A stretch of DNA of 64,000 bases from Staphylococcus pettenkoferi (GTDB lineage Bacteria; Bacillota; Bacilli; Staphylococcales; Staphylococcaceae). The translations under genes and the position numbers were made by a program. Numbering within the stretch: position 1 is the stretch's first letter; each line of letters begins with the position of its first letter. The DNA lies in contig NZ_PPRN01000064.1 in NCBI RefSeq assembly GCF_002902685.1, positions 60,279-124,278 of the forward strand, read 5' to 3'. The notes below the pieces were generated by a model. The model was not told the DNA's origin. It saw only the letters and a program-made list of their open reading frames with translations, and made no database searches. This document shows, one piece after another, positions 29,600 to 40,504 of the stretch.

Positions 29600-30458
29600 T
29601 CTCATTCACCTCTTGATGCATTTTTAATAAATTAGCCAACGTATTGCGCATATCTTTACGATGCACAACTTTATCAAGTTGACCGTGTTCGAGTAAGAAC
29701 TCAGAAGTTTGGAAGTCATCTGGCAATTTCTCATTAATCGTCTGTTCGATTACACGACGACCAGCAAAGCCGATGAGTGCTTTTGGTTCACTGATATTGA
29801 TATCGCCTACTGAAGCGAAACTTGCAGAAACGCCTCCTGTTGTAGGATTAGTAATATAAGAAATGTAGAGTAAACCTGCATCCATATGGCGTTTCAAGGA
29901 GACGCTCGTCTTACCCATTTGCATGAGTGAAATAATTCCTTCTTGCATGCGTGCACCACCACTTGCTGAGAAGAGGATAAATGGAAGACGTTCTTTCGTA
30001 CAATGTTCGATGATACGACAAATCTTCTCACCTACGACAGAGCCCATGCTGCCCATACGGAAGCGTGAATCCATGACTGCTACGCCATATTCAATACCTT
30101 CAAGTTGCGCCGTACCTGTTACGACAGCTTCATTCAAGCCTGTCTTCTTCTGGTCTTTCTGAACTTTCTCTTCATAACTTGGGAAATCGAGTGGATTCGC
30201 TGACGTCATCCCTTTATCAAATTCTTCGAACGTTCCCTCATCAGCAATCGCATTGATACGATCATGTGCCGTGAGGATAAGATGGTGATCACAGTTGAAA
30301 CAAACATTCAGATTCTCAGCTAATTCTTTCGTATACATAATCTTTTTACATTTTGGGCATTTCGTCATGATTCCAGCTGGGACTTCATTCTGTTTTGAGT
30401 CCGATACTGTCACGTATTTTTTCTTTTTACTGCTTCTGTTAAAAAAGTCTTTAAACAT
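29592..30458 (-). CDS. accD: Acetyl-CoA carboxylase carboxyltransferase subunit beta
   Basis: The start at [10 protein letters not shown] (30458, 288 residues) has GGAGG 7 bases upstream; the longer reading frame upstream has no ribosome site. An N-terminal four-Cys zinc finger (CPKCKKIMY and CFNCDHH, about residues 33-55) precedes the crotonase-like carboxyltransferase core with [11 protein letters not shown] and [13 protein letters not shown]. It forms the A2B2 transferase with AccA. Confidence 0.96.
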   Translation of the reverse strand: MFKDFFNRSSKKKKYVTVSDSKQNEVPAGIMTKCPKCKKIMYTKELAENLNVCFNCDHHLILTAHDRINAIADEGTFEEFDKGMTSANPLDFPSYEEKVQKDQKKTGLNEAVVTGTAQLEGIEYGVAVMDSRFRMGSMGSVVGEKICRIIEHCTKERLPFILFSASGGARMQEGIISLMQMGKTSVSLKRHMDAGLLYISYITNPTTGGVSASFASVGDINISEPKALIGFAGRRVIEQTINEKLPDDFQTSEFLLEHGQLDKVVHRKDMRNTLANLLKMHQEVNENA

Positions 30459-30676
30459 CAGTAAACCTCCAATTGCCATATGGTAGTAGCTACATGTAGA
30501 TACCAAAGAGCATCCTACACTGCAATACTCTTAGTTTAAATCAAATTCGGTGAATGAACCTGCATCGGCTATCATCGAGTCAATCATCTCTTGCATTAGA
30601 AGTGCGAATACATCAACTATATCTCTATAATAGTTCACATCTTCCTCTTACGTAGCTAAGTAAAATATGTATTAGG

Positions 30677-30714
30677 AAGTTAGGTGTTGAACCCTATACG
30701 TTCAACCCTAACTT
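30677..30714 (-). other. Strong hairpin between the malic enzyme gene and accD
   Basis: AAGTTAGGGTTGAAC pairs with GTTCAACACCTAACTT, with one bulged base, just after the malic enzyme stop codon. No T tract follows on the minus strand, so it is not a standard terminator. Confidence 0.5.
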
Positions 30715-30726
30715 ACAAGTTCTCAT

Positions 30727-31962
30727 CTATTGATCATTGAGATCTGTTAATTTCATGGTTTTATCATAAACATCTTGCGGATCAATTTCAATACGTGCTA
30801 CACCAGAATCCATTGCCGCACGAGCTACTTCACGCGCAACAGATGGTGCGACACGAGAATCAAACGGACCAGGAATGCAATAATCTGGATCGAGTTCGTC
30901 TGAATCAATGAGATTTGCAATCGCTTCAACCGCAGCTTGCTTCATTTCTTCATTGATATGTGTCGCTTCTACGTCTAGTGCCCCTCTGAAGATACCAGGG
31001 AATGCAAGCACGTTGTTGATTTGGTTTGGATTATCAGAACGACCTGTACCAATTACTTTAGCTCCAGCTTCTTTCGCATCATCGGGATTAATCTCAGGGT
31101 TAGGGTTAGCCATCGCAAAGATGATAGGGTCATCTGCCATAGAACGTACCATGTCTTGCGTTAAAATATCGGCAACACTCACACCGATAAAGACATCTGC
31201 ATCTTGAATCACTTCTTCAAGATCGCCTTCTGTTTTATCGCGATTGGTCCATTTCGCCACTTGTTCTTTCGTTTCATTCATACCATGGCGACGACCTTCA
31301 TAAATCGCCCCTTTAGAATCGCACATAATCATGTCACGAATACCATAGGAATATAATAATTTTACTATAGCAATTCCTGCAGCACCAGCACCATTTAAGA
31401 CAACTTTAATATCTGACATGTCTTTATCAACGATACGTAGCGCATTGATAAGCCCTGCTACAGTGACAATAGCTGTACCGTGTTGGTCATCATGAAATAC
31501 TGGAATGTTCGTTTCTTTCTTAAGACGCTCTTCAATCTCGAAGCAACGCGATGCTGAAATATCTTCTAAATTGATACCACCGTAGTTCGGTTCTAATAAT
31601 TTCACAGTATTAACAATTTCATCTGTATCTGTTGTCTTGAGTGAAATAGGCACGCCATCGATACCAGAGAAACTCTTAAATAAGACTGCTTTCCCTTCCA
31701 TAACAGGTATACTTGCCTCTGCACCGATGTTGCCTAAACCTAATACTGCTGTACCATCACTGACTACAGCTACTGTATTACGTTTCATAGTATACTCGAA
31801 TACCTTACGAGGGTCTTCATGAATTTCTTTACAAGGTTCAGCTACACCTGGAGAATAAGCTAAACTCAGTTCGTCTTTGTTTGTCACCTTAACTTTAGGT
31901 GCAACTTCGAGTTTACCTTGATTTCTTCTGTGCATCTCTAATGCTTCATCTCTTAAAGTCAT
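30727..31962 (-). CDS. Malic enzyme, NAD(P)-dependent, oxaloacetate-decarboxylating
   Basis: The 411-residue protein has the short bacterial malic enzyme layout: N-terminal AYSPGVAEPC and catalytic VFHDDQHGTAIVT. The NAD(P)-binding loop VLNGAGAAGIAIVKLL and the FAMANPNPEI motif follow. It converts malate to pyruvate and CO2, making reducing power that suits fatty acid synthesis by the accDA genes that follow. It lacks the phosphotransacetylase-like extension of E. coli MaeB. Cofactor choice is not determined. Confidence 0.9.
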   Translation of the reverse strand: MTLRDEALEMHRRNQGKLEVAPKVKVTNKDELSLAYSPGVAEPCKEIHEDPRKVFEYTMKRNTVAVVSDGTAVLGLGNIGAEASIPVMEGKAVLFKSFSGIDGVPISLKTTDTDEIVNTVKLLEPNYGGINLEDISASRCFEIEERLKKETNIPVFHDDQHGTAIVTVAGLINALRIVDKDMSDIKVVLNGAGAAGIAIVKLLYSYGIRDMIMCDSKGAIYEGRRHGMNETKEQVAKWTNRDKTEGDLEEVIQDADVFIGVSVADILTQDMVRSMADDPIIFAMANPNPEINPDDAKEAGAKVIGTGRSDNPNQINNVLAFPGIFRGALDVEATHINEEMKQAAVEAIANLIDSDELDPDYCIPGPFDSRVAPSVAREVARAAMDSGVARIEIDPQDVYDKTMKLTDLNDQ

Positions 31963-32106
31963 TTGAACACTCCTTTATCTAGCTATTCCAAGTTAACCAT
32001 CAATATACACTTTTATTACATAACTATCCAGAAATTGACATGCTTCTCTTCTTAAGTGATGTAATAAAAATGTATAGTGAGGCGTTTAATTCAACTACTC
32101 AGTACC

Positions 32107-32143
32107 ATAAAAACTGATGGCTGCTCATTGCGAACCATCAGTT
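32107..32143 (-). terminator. Intrinsic terminator after dnaE
   Basis: AACTGATGG (32143-32135) pairs with CCATCAGTT (32120-32112), followed by TTTAT on the minus strand. Confidence 0.75.
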
Positions 32144-32174
32144 AACTATATCATACCTCATACAGCGATTAAAG

Positions 32175-35100
32175 TTATACAATTCTTACATCCCGTGGCG
32201 AGAACAACTCGAGAAAGGCTTGTATACTCTCCCTGTTACGCTCAATGACACCAATCGGTTCTATCTGTTGCTGTGCTTGATTGTAATAATAAACGGGTAA
32301 ATCATGTCCTGTTTCTTGTTGCTTAAGTAACCCTTTCTGTCCCTCATTTTGTAGCGGTTGCCGTACCACGAGATATTTCGCTTGCTTCATCTTTTGTTCT
32401 TCAAATTGCTCCACTGACATTAAATCATTGATGATGAGCTGTAACTTGTCATTACGCGTTTCATATTTACCGTAACAGATGAACGGTTTGTCATCTTGTA
32501 GATCTATCTCATATCGTTTATAGACATTCGGAAAGAGCACACCGTCTAACGTATCTCTACCATCATTCAAAGTCACAAAGGCCATATTTTGACCTTTTTT
32601 AGTACGGATTCGTTTGACCTCATCTATTTGGATGAGCAACGGTTGGTTGTCTTTACTGTTCGCAATTTGGAACATGCCATATTGTTGCTTTTTCTCGAAA
32701 AGCTTCTCCATTGGATGTTTCGTAATGTAAAATCCTAGATATTCTCGTTCATAATCACTTAATACATTGTCTGGCAATTCTTCTTTCTCTTCAATATTCA
32801 CCTTAGGGGTGAGCGTTTCAAAAATAAAGCCATCTTGTTCAACATCACTAACATCATCTAACACTTCATCAATTGAATGGAGTAATGTCGCCCGATTAAG
32901 ACCGAAGTGATCAAAAGCGCCTACCAGAATTAACGCTTCAAGTGTCGAGCGTGTCTTCACACGCTTAGGTAAACGTCTCGCAAAGTCAAAGAAATCTTTA
33001 AATGGACCATTGGCCTTGCGCTCATCGACAATGGATTTCACACTTTGATACCCTACTCTTTTAATCGCACCTAAAGATAAATAGATTCCTTTCGGCGTCG
33101 CGCGATAGAACCAATAACTTTCGTTAATATTAGGCGGCAGAATAGGAATAGATTGATGTTTCGCTTCATTAATCATCATCTTCGTCTTCTGACCACCGCC
33201 AATGGCATTTGTTAATATATTGGCAAAGAAATATTGCGGATAATGGACTTTAAGATAAGCCATGATATAAGCAATTTTTGAGTAGCTGACAGCATGCGCA
33301 CGAGCGAAGCCATAATTTGCAAATTTCAAAATCAGGTCGAATATTTGTGTACTTACACGATCATCATAACCATTAGAACGTGCACCTTCGATAAAGTGCT
33401 GGCGCTCACTTTCAAGCACAGATAATTTCTTTTTACTCATCGCTCGACGTAAGATATCTGCTTCACCATAACCGAAATTAGCAAAGCGATTAGCTATTTG
33501 CATAATCTGCTCTTGGTAAATAATAACCCCATAAGTATTCTGAAGAATGGGTTTCAAGTCAGGATGAATATACGCCACTTTAGAAGGATCATGACGACGG
33601 GCAATATAAGTCGGTATCTCTTCCATTGGGCCTGGACGATACAATGACGTCACAGCTACGATGTCTTCGAAGTGTTGCGGTTTCAACCGCTTCAACACAT
33701 TACGAATACCCTCTGATTCAAGTTGGAAGATACCTGTCGTATTACCTTGAGATAATAATTTAAAAACTTTAGGGTCGTCGAAAGGTATATGTTCAATATC
33801 TATATGTTGTTTATGATGATACGCCACTTGTTTAATAATTTGATGAATAATAGATAGATTTCTAAGTCCAAGAAAGTCAATCTTTAACAGTCCTAGGCGT
33901 TCATCTTCAGTCATTGTCCATTGTGTTAGTACGCCATTATCCCCCATAACGAGTGGCACATAATGATGTAATGGATGATTATTAATAATGATACCTGCTG
34001 CGTGAGTTGAAGTATGACGTGGCAAACCTTCTAACTTTTTACTAATCTCAAACCATTTCTCATGGCGATAGTTTCTATGAATAAAGGCTTGGAATCGCTT
34101 GCCTTGTGACGCTTCCTCTAACGTAATCCCGGGCTTATGTGGAATTAATGAGGAAATTTCGTTTAAAGTGATATCATCAAAGCCCATTATTCGACCCACA
34201 TCTCGCGCTACAGCACGTGCTTGTAAATGACCAAAAGTCACAATACCTGCAACATGTGAGTTACCATATTTCTCTTGCACGTAAGAAATGACGCGCTCAC
34301 GTTTCGTATCTTCGAAGTCGATATCAATATCCGGCATCGTTACCCTCTCTGGATTGAGGAAACGTTCAAAAAGTAAATCGAATTCCAATGGATCGACTGT
34401 GGTGATATTTAATAAATAACTGATGAGAGAACCGGCTGCTGATCCACGACCAGGACCTACCATGACGTTATGCGTCTTTGCGTAATGAATTAAATCACTG
34501 ACGATTAAGAAATAATCTTCAAATCCCATCGTAGTAATGATGTCGTATTCATGTTTCAAACGTGTTTCGTATTGCTCAGTAGCTAGACCTTTATCCTGTA
34601 AACCTTGTTGGAGAAGTTGCCAGAGATAATCTTTCGAACTGCTCCCATCTGGTGTATCAAATTTAGGAAGTAAAGATTGATGATACTCAATTTCAGCATG
34701 ACATTGATCTACTACCTCTTGCGTGTGCTGCCAAATACTGTCATCTAACGCCAATACTTTAAGCTCTTCTCGTTGATAGAAATGTTGATCTAAATCTTGC
34801 GTTTCTTTAACTAAATCTAACTGTGTATTATCTCTAATCGCATGTAAGGCGGGAATCGTATCTACATCCTCTTTATCTAGGTAATACGCACTTTGCATCC
34901 ACACTCGAGGTATATCATTAAGCGGTTCACTTTCATGATTGAGATAGACAGTCGCTTTCTCTGCGATAGAGTTTACTAGTGATTGATCGTTGTCTGATAT
35001 CTTTTTAAAAATAACTATCAAATGTTCGCACTTGTCTAATAACCAATCTGTCGGCATCTCTTCTCTCGACTCAAGTTGCATATCAGAAGATAGTTGATAT

Positions 35101-35369
35101 AAATCTTCTAATCCTTGATTATCTCGTGCTAGCAAGACAGTTTCTGCAGTATCCAAATTGTCGGTGAGATGCGTGGTCATACCGAAAATAGGTTTGATAT
35201 CCGCTTCCTTACAAGCATCATAGAACTGAGGATAGCCATATAGGACGTTCGTATCCGTAATTGCGAGCGCCTCATAACCCTCGTCAGCCGCTTTATTTAC
35301 CACATCTTTAATACGTAGACTTGAGTTAAGTAAATCATATGATGTATGAATATTGAGATGTGCTACCAT
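32175..35369 (-). CDS. dnaE: DNA polymerase III subunit alpha (DnaE)
   Basis: At 1064 residues this is the DnaE-type polymerase of Gram-positives, distinct from PolC. An N-terminal PHP domain (about 1-200) starts VAHLNIHTSYDLL. The C-family catalytic core has VGPGRGSAAGSLISYLL and the acidic PDIDIDFED, with a further conserved DIVAVTSLYRPGPM. An OB-fold region follows near 930-1010 (KGQNMAFVTLNDGRDTLDG). In such bacteria DnaE extends primers before handing over to PolC. It lies 14 bases after nrnA. Confidence 0.95.
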   Translation of the reverse strand: MVAHLNIHTSYDLLNSSLRIKDVVNKAADEGYEALAITDTNVLYGYPQFYDACKEADIKPIFGMTTHLTDNLDTAETVLLARDNQGLEDLYQLSSDMQLESREEMPTDWLLDKCEHLIVIFKKISDNDQSLVNSIAEKATVYLNHESEPLNDIPRVWMQSAYYLDKEDVDTIPALHAIRDNTQLDLVKETQDLDQHFYQREELKVLALDDSIWQHTQEVVDQCHAEIEYHQSLLPKFDTPDGSSSKDYLWQLLQQGLQDKGLATEQYETRLKHEYDIITTMGFEDYFLIVSDLIHYAKTHNVMVGPGRGSAAGSLISYLLNITTVDPLEFDLLFERFLNPERVTMPDIDIDFEDTKRERVISYVQEKYGNSHVAGIVTFGHLQARAVARDVGRIMGFDDITLNEISSLIPHKPGITLEEASQGKRFQAFIHRNYRHEKWFEISKKLEGLPRHTSTHAAGIIINNHPLHHYVPLVMGDNGVLTQWTMTEDERLGLLKIDFLGLRNLSIIHQIIKQVAYHHKQHIDIEHIPFDDPKVFKLLSQGNTTGIFQLESEGIRNVLKRLKPQHFEDIVAVTSLYRPGPMEEIPTYIARRHDPSKVAYIHPDLKPILQNTYGVIIYQEQIMQIANRFANFGYGEADILRRAMSKKKLSVLESERQHFIEGARSNGYDDRVSTQIFDLILKFANYGFARAHAVSYSKIAYIMAYLKVHYPQYFFANILTNAIGGGQKTKMMINEAKHQSIPILPPNINESYWFYRATPKGIYLSLGAIKRVGYQSVKSIVDERKANGPFKDFFDFARRLPKRVKTRSTLEALILVGAFDHFGLNRATLLHSIDEVLDDVSDVEQDGFIFETLTPKVNIEEKEELPDNVLSDYEREYLGFYITKHPMEKLFEKKQQYGMFQIANSKDNQPLLIQIDEVKRIRTKKGQNMAFVTLNDGRDTLDGVLFPNVYKRYEIDLQDDKPFICYGKYETRNDKLQLIINDLMSVEQFEEQKMKQAKYLVVRQPLQNEGQKGLLKQQETGHDLPVYYYNQAQQQIEPIGVIERNRESIQAFLELFSPRDVRIV

Positions 35370-35383
35370 CAGTTCTCCTCCTT

Positions 35384-36319
35384 TTACAACTTGTTATTGA
35401 GCGCAGTAGCAAGTTCGTTGAAACGATCCCAGTCACGTACAGAGACGCCTGAAGCGTTTGGATGACCTCCGCCACCGAAATCGTTAGCCACATCATTAAT
35501 AACAATACCTTTTGAGCGAATGCGACAGCGTATATCTTTACCCTCATCAACTGCAAAGACCCAAATCTTCAATCCACGGATGTCCGCAATCGTATTAACG
35601 AATAATGACGCTTCGTTCGGCTCAAGTTCATATTTTTTAAGAATGTCTTGAGTGATTTGCACTTTCGCGAAGCCTTGGTCGTTCAACTCAAAGTTCTGTA
35701 AGACATAGCCCTGGAACGGCAAGAGTCGCGGATCTTTCTCCGCCATTTGATTTAAGGCTTTCATGTGATCAAAGTCGAAGCTTAAGAGCTCAGCAGCAAT
35801 GTGCATCGTATGTGGTGTCGTATTATTGAAGAGGAATCTTCCTGTATCCCCTACGATGCCTAAGTAAAGTAAGCGTGCCACTTCAGCATCGATTATAGAT
35901 TGATCATTAAAATGTGTGATCATATCATAAATAATCTCACTTGTTGAAGAGGCATCTACATTCACGTAGTTGACCTCACCGTATTGATCCGTTGCTGGAT
36001 GGTGATCAATCTTCAACACATGTGCACCATTTTGGTAACGCTGGTCACTGATTCGAGGTGCATTAGCTGTATCACAAACAATGACGAGCGCATCTTGATA
36101 TAAATCATCTTCAATTTGGTCTGTTGTTCCCATGAAATCGAGCGAAGCCTCAGTTTCTCCTACTGTATAGATGGCTTTGTCAGGAAACTTGAGTTGTAAA
36201 TAACGTTGTAATCCTAACTGCGAACCGTACGCATCTGGATCTGGTCGCACATGGCGATGGATAATCACCGTTTCATTTTCCTTCACACGATCCATGATTA
36301 ATTCAAATTCTTTGGCCAT
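35384..36319 (-). CDS. nrnA: DHH-family bifunctional oligoribonuclease/pAp phosphatase NrnA
   Basis: I choose the start at [12 protein letters not shown] (36319, 311 residues) because GAGGAGG lies just upstream. A much longer frame has no ribosome site. The DHH motifs are clear: [26 protein letters not shown], and the namesake DHHPATD; the DHHA1 domain ends in GGGHPNASG. The family degrades short RNA fragments and 3'-phosphoadenosine 5'-phosphate using Mn. It forms a pair with dnaE. Confidence 0.92.
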   Translation of the reverse strand: MAKEFELIMDRVKENETVIIHRHVRPDPDAYGSQLGLQRYLQLKFPDKAIYTVGETEASLDFMGTTDQIEDDLYQDALVIVCDTANAPRISDQRYQNGAHVLKIDHHPATDQYGEVNYVNVDASSTSEIIYDMITHFNDQSIIDAEVARLLYLGIVGDTGRFLFNNTTPHTMHIAAELLSFDFDHMKALNQMAEKDPRLLPFQGYVLQNFELNDQGFAKVQITQDILKKYELEPNEASLFVNTIADIRGLKIWVFAVDEGKDIRCRIRSKGIVINDVANDFGGGGHPNASGVSVRDWDRFNELATALNNKL

Positions 36320-36439
36320 TCCAATTTCCTCCTCTATATATTCACGCCTAGGTTTTAAATTATTGCTTTCATGTATTAATCTCTTTTTAAAATGCTCTTT
36401 CATTATATCAAATGTCTGTGCAAGCTCATACATAACGAG

Positions 36440-36476
36440 AGTGACCCGAAATGCTTTATAGACGTTTCGAGTCACT
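36440..36476. terminator. Weak bidirectional hairpin after the CBS/HTH gene
   Basis: AGTGACCCGAAATG (36440-36453) pairs, with two G-U or mismatched positions, with CGTTTCGAGTCACT (36463-36476). The T tracts are poor on both sides, so termination is only likely. Confidence 0.4.
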
Positions 36477-36515
36477 TTACTGATTTTATTATAATAACCT
36501 ACAACAAAAGTACAT

Positions 36516-37808
36516 CTAATCGATGAGCTGACACATAATGATTGCATTCGCTACCTTCTGAGTGCCACTTGACATGTTAACTTCTAGCTTAGCAAAGTTA
36601 CGTCCCACATCGAACATTTCATAATTCACTTCAATATCTGATTCAATAGGTAACGATTTAATATAGACGATATTTAAACTTTCAATCATGACTTCCAGCT
36701 TTTTATACTTACGCATTTCAAAACGAATGGTCTCTTCAATAATCGCTACGATAACTGATTTACTTAACATCCCAAACTGATTAGTCAGCAATGGCGAAAC
36801 TTGTAAGTGAATGCCATCATTATTAATCGTAATATGTTTCGCAATTTGATCGTTAATGGTTTCACCAACGTGCGGCTGTTGACCAATCACTTGCATCGCT
36901 TTCAGTACATCTTCACGTGTAATGACACCGACAAGTTTTTTACTCGGCGAAATGACTGGTAGAAGTTCAATACCTTCCCAAATCATCATGTGCGCGCAAC
37001 TGGCAACTGTCGTGTGCAATTGCGCATAAATAGGTGGCCGTGTCATAAACTGCTCGACGCAATCGCCATTGCGCATGTTAATAATCTCTTTACTCGTCAA
37101 GATCCCTGTTAAACGCCAATCTCGATTGACAATTGGGAAGCGGGAATGTCCCGTTGTCTTTGCGTAATATTTATAATCTTCTAAAGTCATCCCTTCAAAG
37201 AGAACACAAGTTTCATCAATATCTTTCACGATATCATCAACAACGAGGACTTCTGTGCGTATCTTCTTATTATATAATGAACGGTTAATAATATTTGCAG
37301 CCATATACGAATCATAATTGCATGAAATCACTGGTATATCGTATTTATCTGCGTAGTCGATAATGCTTTTAGACGTATTGAAACCACCTGTGATGAGGAC
37401 AGCAGTTCCTCTCTGCAATGCTTCGTATTGAACTTCCGGACGATTGCCGACGATGAGTAATGTATGGGAGCTTAAGTATTTCATCACGTCATCGACTTCC
37501 ATTGCGCCGATTGCGAAATTCGTTAAAGTTCTATAAAGTCCTCTTCTACCACCGAGGACCTTTCCATCGACGATGGATACAATTTCATTATAGGTTAATT
37601 GCTCTATACGTTCTCGAGCTTTCTTTTCAATACGTACAGTCCCTACTCTATCTATAGTCGCCACTAATCCCATGTGGCTAGCATCTTTAATTGCTCGATA
37701 CGCTGTTCCCTCTGATACTCTTAAGACTTTAGCTATCTTTCTTACTGATATTTTTGATCCAACAGATAACGATTCTATGTGTGCAAGTATTTGTTCATGT
37801 TTAGTCAT
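36516..37808 (-). CDS. HTH, DRTGG, CBS and hotdog domain protein (YtoI-like regulator)
   Basis: The start at [12 protein letters not shown] (37808, 430 residues) has GAGGT 7 bases upstream. The order is an N-terminal helix-turn-helix (about 1-60, [21 protein letters not shown]), a DRTGG domain (about 65-175) and two CBS domains (about 185-310, with [11 protein letters not shown] and [20 protein letters not shown]). A C-terminal hotdog fold ends the protein. CBS pairs usually bind adenine nucleotides, so a nucleotide-sensing regulator is likely. The target genes and ligand are unknown. An orthologue sits at this place in S. aureus. Confidence 0.88.
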   Translation of the reverse strand: MTKHEQILAHIESLSVGSKISVRKIAKVLRVSEGTAYRAIKDASHMGLVATIDRVGTVRIEKKARERIEQLTYNEIVSIVDGKVLGGRRGLYRTLTNFAIGAMEVDDVMKYLSSHTLLIVGNRPEVQYEALQRGTAVLITGGFNTSKSIIDYADKYDIPVISCNYDSYMAANIINRSLYNKKIRTEVLVVDDIVKDIDETCVLFEGMTLEDYKYYAKTTGHSRFPIVNRDWRLTGILTSKEIINMRNGDCVEQFMTRPPIYAQLHTTVASCAHMMIWEGIELLPVISPSKKLVGVITREDVLKAMQVIGQQPHVGETINDQIAKHITINNDGIHLQVSPLLTNQFGMLSKSVIVAIIEETIRFEMRKYKKLEVMIESLNIVYIKSLPIESDIEVNYEMFDVGRNFAKLEVNMSSGTQKVANAIIMCQLID

Positions 37809-38024
37809 CTTTTGTACCTCATGTTTATTAGTTTTGATACTCATATTATAACTTTTAATGCAAGGAAATGCGATTTATGTAACTAAAATTTTTTCATGTT
37901 TGCATTTTTTACACCACTACAGTAGCTGATAATAAAATTTTTGTGTACTTATTTGAAAAGTATAACAATTTTATTGCAATAGGAGCCAAAATTTTACTAA
38001 AATGAAGATGAGGAGGGATGAACA

Positions 38025-38438
38025 ATGTTCAAAAATATACTATTGGGTGTTGATACACAATTAACGAATGAGAAAGCTTTGAAAGAAGTTTCAAAACTCG
38101 CGGGCGAAGGTACTGTCGTTACAATCCTAAATGCGATCAGCGAGCAAGATGCGCAAGCCTCAATCAAATCAGGTATTCATCTAGATAAATTGACAGAACA
38201 ACGTAGTAAAGGTTTAGCACCTACGCGTCAAGCGTTAGAAGATTATGGCATTGAATACGAAGAAATGATTGTGAGAGGTAACGCGAAAGAGAAACTAGTG
38301 AAACAGGCTAATAGTGGTAAATATGATATTGTCGTGCTCAGCAACCGCAAAGCTGAAGACAAGAAGAAATTCGTGCTCGGTAGTGTCAGTCATAAAGTCG
38401 CGAAACGTGCCCACATCCCTGTATTGATCGTTAAATAA
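38025..38438 (+). CDS. Universal stress protein family protein
   Basis: The 137-residue protein begins MFKNILLGVDTQ and ends with the UspA signature VLGSVSHKVAKRAHIPVLIV. The glycine-rich G-x-x-x-G-S stretch of ATP-binding members is only partly preserved (SNRKAEDKKKFVLGSVS). Function of this subgroup is not defined beyond stress survival. GGAGG lies upstream of the ATG. It is divergent from the CBS/HTH gene; the 216-base gap between them contains no other gene. Confidence 0.88.
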   Translation: MFKNILLGVDTQLTNEKALKEVSKLAGEGTVVTILNAISEQDAQASIKSGIHLDKLTEQRSKGLAPTRQALEDYGIEYEEMIVRGNAKEKLVKQANSGKYDIVVLSNRKAEDKKKFVLGSVSHKVAKRAHIPVLIVK

Positions 38439-38480
38439 GCGTCGTACTTTCTTTCGTACCACAAATTTATAATCATAGAG

Positions 38481-38524
38481 AAACGGCAATTTCTATGTTG
38501 GAGTAATAGAAATTGCCGTTTTAT
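38481..38524. terminator. Bidirectional terminator between the stress protein and hydrolase genes
   Basis: AAACGGCAATTTCTAT (38481-38496) and ATAGAAATTGCCGTTT (38506-38521) are perfect complements around a 9-base loop, with T-rich flank on the plus side. It can serve both converging genes. Confidence 0.85.
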
Positions 38525-38552
38525 TTATAGAATGTTGCGTGTGAATAAAAGA

Positions 38553-39242
38553 TTAAAGTTCTACATCTTCACCTGGTTTAACGATTTGAACTTCACCGAC
38601 ATTGACCGCTGATTTAAATTCTTCAGGATCTTGCTCAATGTAAGGGAAAGTATCATAGTGAATTGGAACTGTAATCTTAGGTTGGATAAATTCATTGATT
38701 GCGTAACTTGCGTCGTCAATACCCATAGTAAAGTTGTCACCAATTGGGATGAAACAAACGTCAACAGGATGACGGTCAGCGATCAATTTCATATCACTGA
38801 ATAAACCTGTGTCTCCAGTGTGATAGATTGTCTTACCTTCAACTTCAAGGATCACACCCATCGGCATTCCTAGATAGACAGGTACACCGTTGTCATCTGT
38901 TAAGCTAGAGCTATGGAAAGCTTGAACAAATTTAACTGTACCAAAGTCAAAGTCGACTTTACCGCCAATATTCATTGGACGCACATTGTCGTGACCTTTA
39001 TTTGTTGAAAGATAATCTCCCACTTCAGCAGAGCCAATTACTGTCGCATTATTTTTCTTGGCTAATTCTACCGTGTCTCCGAAATGGTCGCCGTGACCAT
39101 GCGTAAGAATAATGTAGTCAACTTCTAAGTTATCTGCATCTAAATCAGATAGTTCATTGCCTGAAATAAATGGATCTACAATTACTTTTTTGTTATTTGC
39201 TTCTAAATAAATAGCTGATTGTCCATGAAATGATAACTTCAT
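38553..39242 (-). CDS. Metal-dependent hydrolase of the UPF0173 family
   Basis: The start at [15 protein letters not shown] (39242, 229 residues) follows GGGGAGG at good spacing. It has the metallo-beta-lactamase metal motif HGHGDHFGD and further ligands in VQAFHSSS and [11 protein letters not shown]. The fold hydrolyses esters or phosphodiesters, but the substrate of this subfamily is not known to me. No signal peptide, so cytoplasmic. Confidence 0.88.
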   Translation of the reverse strand: MKLSFHGQSAIYLEANNKKVIVDPFISGNELSDLDADNLEVDYIILTHGHGDHFGDTVELAKKNNATVIGSAEVGDYLSTNKGHDNVRPMNIGGKVDFDFGTVKFVQAFHSSSLTDDNGVPVYLGMPMGVILEVEGKTIYHTGDTGLFSDMKLIADRHPVDVCFIPIGDNFTMGIDDASYAINEFIQPKITVPIHYDTFPYIEQDPEEFKSAVNVGEVQIVKPGEDVEL

Positions 39243-39397
39243 TATAAATCCTCCCCAAATCATGTTTACTTTGTATTATACCCTACTCTTCGTGTTTTAT
39301 AACGTTATAGCAGTGTTTTTCAAGTGAATAAACACGCATTTTGATTATTGATAGCCGTTATTTTACAATAAAGAAAACTAACAGGGATGTGAATATT

Positions 39398-40453
39398 ATG
39401 AAAATAGACAATTTAATTAACACAATCAAACGTGAACAAGCAGATGGGGCTTGGATTACTCGACCGATTAATATTTATTACCTCACAGGCTATCACAGCA
39501 ATCCTAATGAACGTCTCTTCGCTCTACTCGTTAAGCCTTCTGGTGAACAAGTGTTGTTCTGTCCTCAAATGGAAGTGGCTGATGTGAACAATTCTTCGTA
39601 CGATGGTGAAGTGATTAGTTATCTTGATACTGATGCGCCATTAAGTAAACTAAATGAAACATATCCTAAATTACTCATCGAAGCAGAACATCTCACCGTG
39701 CATCGTCAACGAGAGCTAGCTGAATATCTACATACTGAAACATTTGCTGATGTGGATCTCACGTTAAAGCAACTACGAAACAATAAATCTACTGGTGAAA
39801 TTGCGGAACTTACTATTGCAGCAGAACTTGCGGATAAATGTATTGAAATTGGTGTCGCCTATTTAGAAGAAGGACGTACAGAACGAGAAGTCGTCAATCA
39901 TATCGAACACGAAATTAAGCGATATGGCGTCAATGAGATGAGTTTCGATACGATGGTATTATTTGGCGACCATGCTGCATCTCCACACGGCATCCCTGGC
40001 GACCGTCGCTTGCAAACAAATGAATACGTACTCTTTGATCTTGGCGTCGTTTATAACCACTATTGCAGTGATATCACACGTACTGTGGCGTTCGGCACAC
40101 CATCTGAAGAACCACAGCGTATATATCAAGTTGTGTTAGATGCTCAAACACAAGCGATAGAAGCACTTCAACCAGGTGAAAAGATTTCAAAAATCGATGA
40201 TATTGCACGAAATATTATTACTAAAGCGGGTTACGGCGATTATTTCACGCATCGACTGGGTCATGGTTTAGGACTCGAAGCACATGAATATCAAGACATT
40301 TCAAGTCAGAATGATAATGAATTGGAAGCAGGTATGGTTATTACCATCGAACCAGGTATTTACGTTCCAAATGTAGCTGGTGTGCGGATTGAAGACGATA
40401 TTCTTATAACTGAAGATGGTGCACGTAGCTTAACCAATTATCCGAAACATTAA
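39398..40453 (+). CDS. Xaa-Pro dipeptidase/aminopeptidase, M24B family
   Basis: I start at ATG 39398 ([13 protein letters not shown], 351 residues) because AGGG lies upstream; earlier in-frame codons lack a site. An N-terminal creatinase-like domain (about 1-125) precedes the M24 pita-bread domain. Its metal ligands are seen in [17 protein letters not shown] (two Asp), [13 protein letters not shown] (His), TIEPGIY (Glu) and RIEDDI (Glu). It cleaves the bond before proline in small peptides. It is divergent from the hydrolase gene and converges on ald. Confidence 0.9.
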   Translation: MKIDNLINTIKREQADGAWITRPINIYYLTGYHSNPNERLFALLVKPSGEQVLFCPQMEVADVNNSSYDGEVISYLDTDAPLSKLNETYPKLLIEAEHLTVHRQRELAEYLHTETFADVDLTLKQLRNNKSTGEIAELTIAAELADKCIEIGVAYLEEGRTEREVVNHIEHEIKRYGVNEMSFDTMVLFGDHAASPHGIPGDRRLQTNEYVLFDLGVVYNHYCSDITRTVAFGTPSEEPQRIYQVVLDAQTQAIEALQPGEKISKIDDIARNIITKAGYGDYFTHRLGHGLGLEAHEYQDISSQNDNELEAGMVITIEPGIYVPNVAGVRIEDDILITEDGARSLTNYPKH

Positions 40454-40454
40454 A

Positions 40455-40495
40455 AAAGATTGTCTCGCTCGAAGATGAGCGGGACAATCTTTTTA
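40455..40495. terminator. Bidirectional terminator between the M24 peptidase and ald
   Basis: AAAGATTGTCTCGCTC (40455-40470) pairs with GAGCGGGACAATCTTTT (40477-40493), one G-U pair, with A and T tracts on both sides. Confidence 0.92.
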
Positions 40496-40504
40496 AATGC
40501 TATA

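Noticed and set aside
30459..30506. N-terminal extension of AccD (MVSTCSYYH...)
   Set aside because: No ribosome site upstream; GGAGG lies before MFKDFF, where the family starts.
36320..36547. Long N-terminal extension of the DHH phosphoesterase
   Set aside because: It has no ribosome site and overlaps the upstream gene, while [10 protein letters not shown] has GAGGAGG just before it and gives the normal length.
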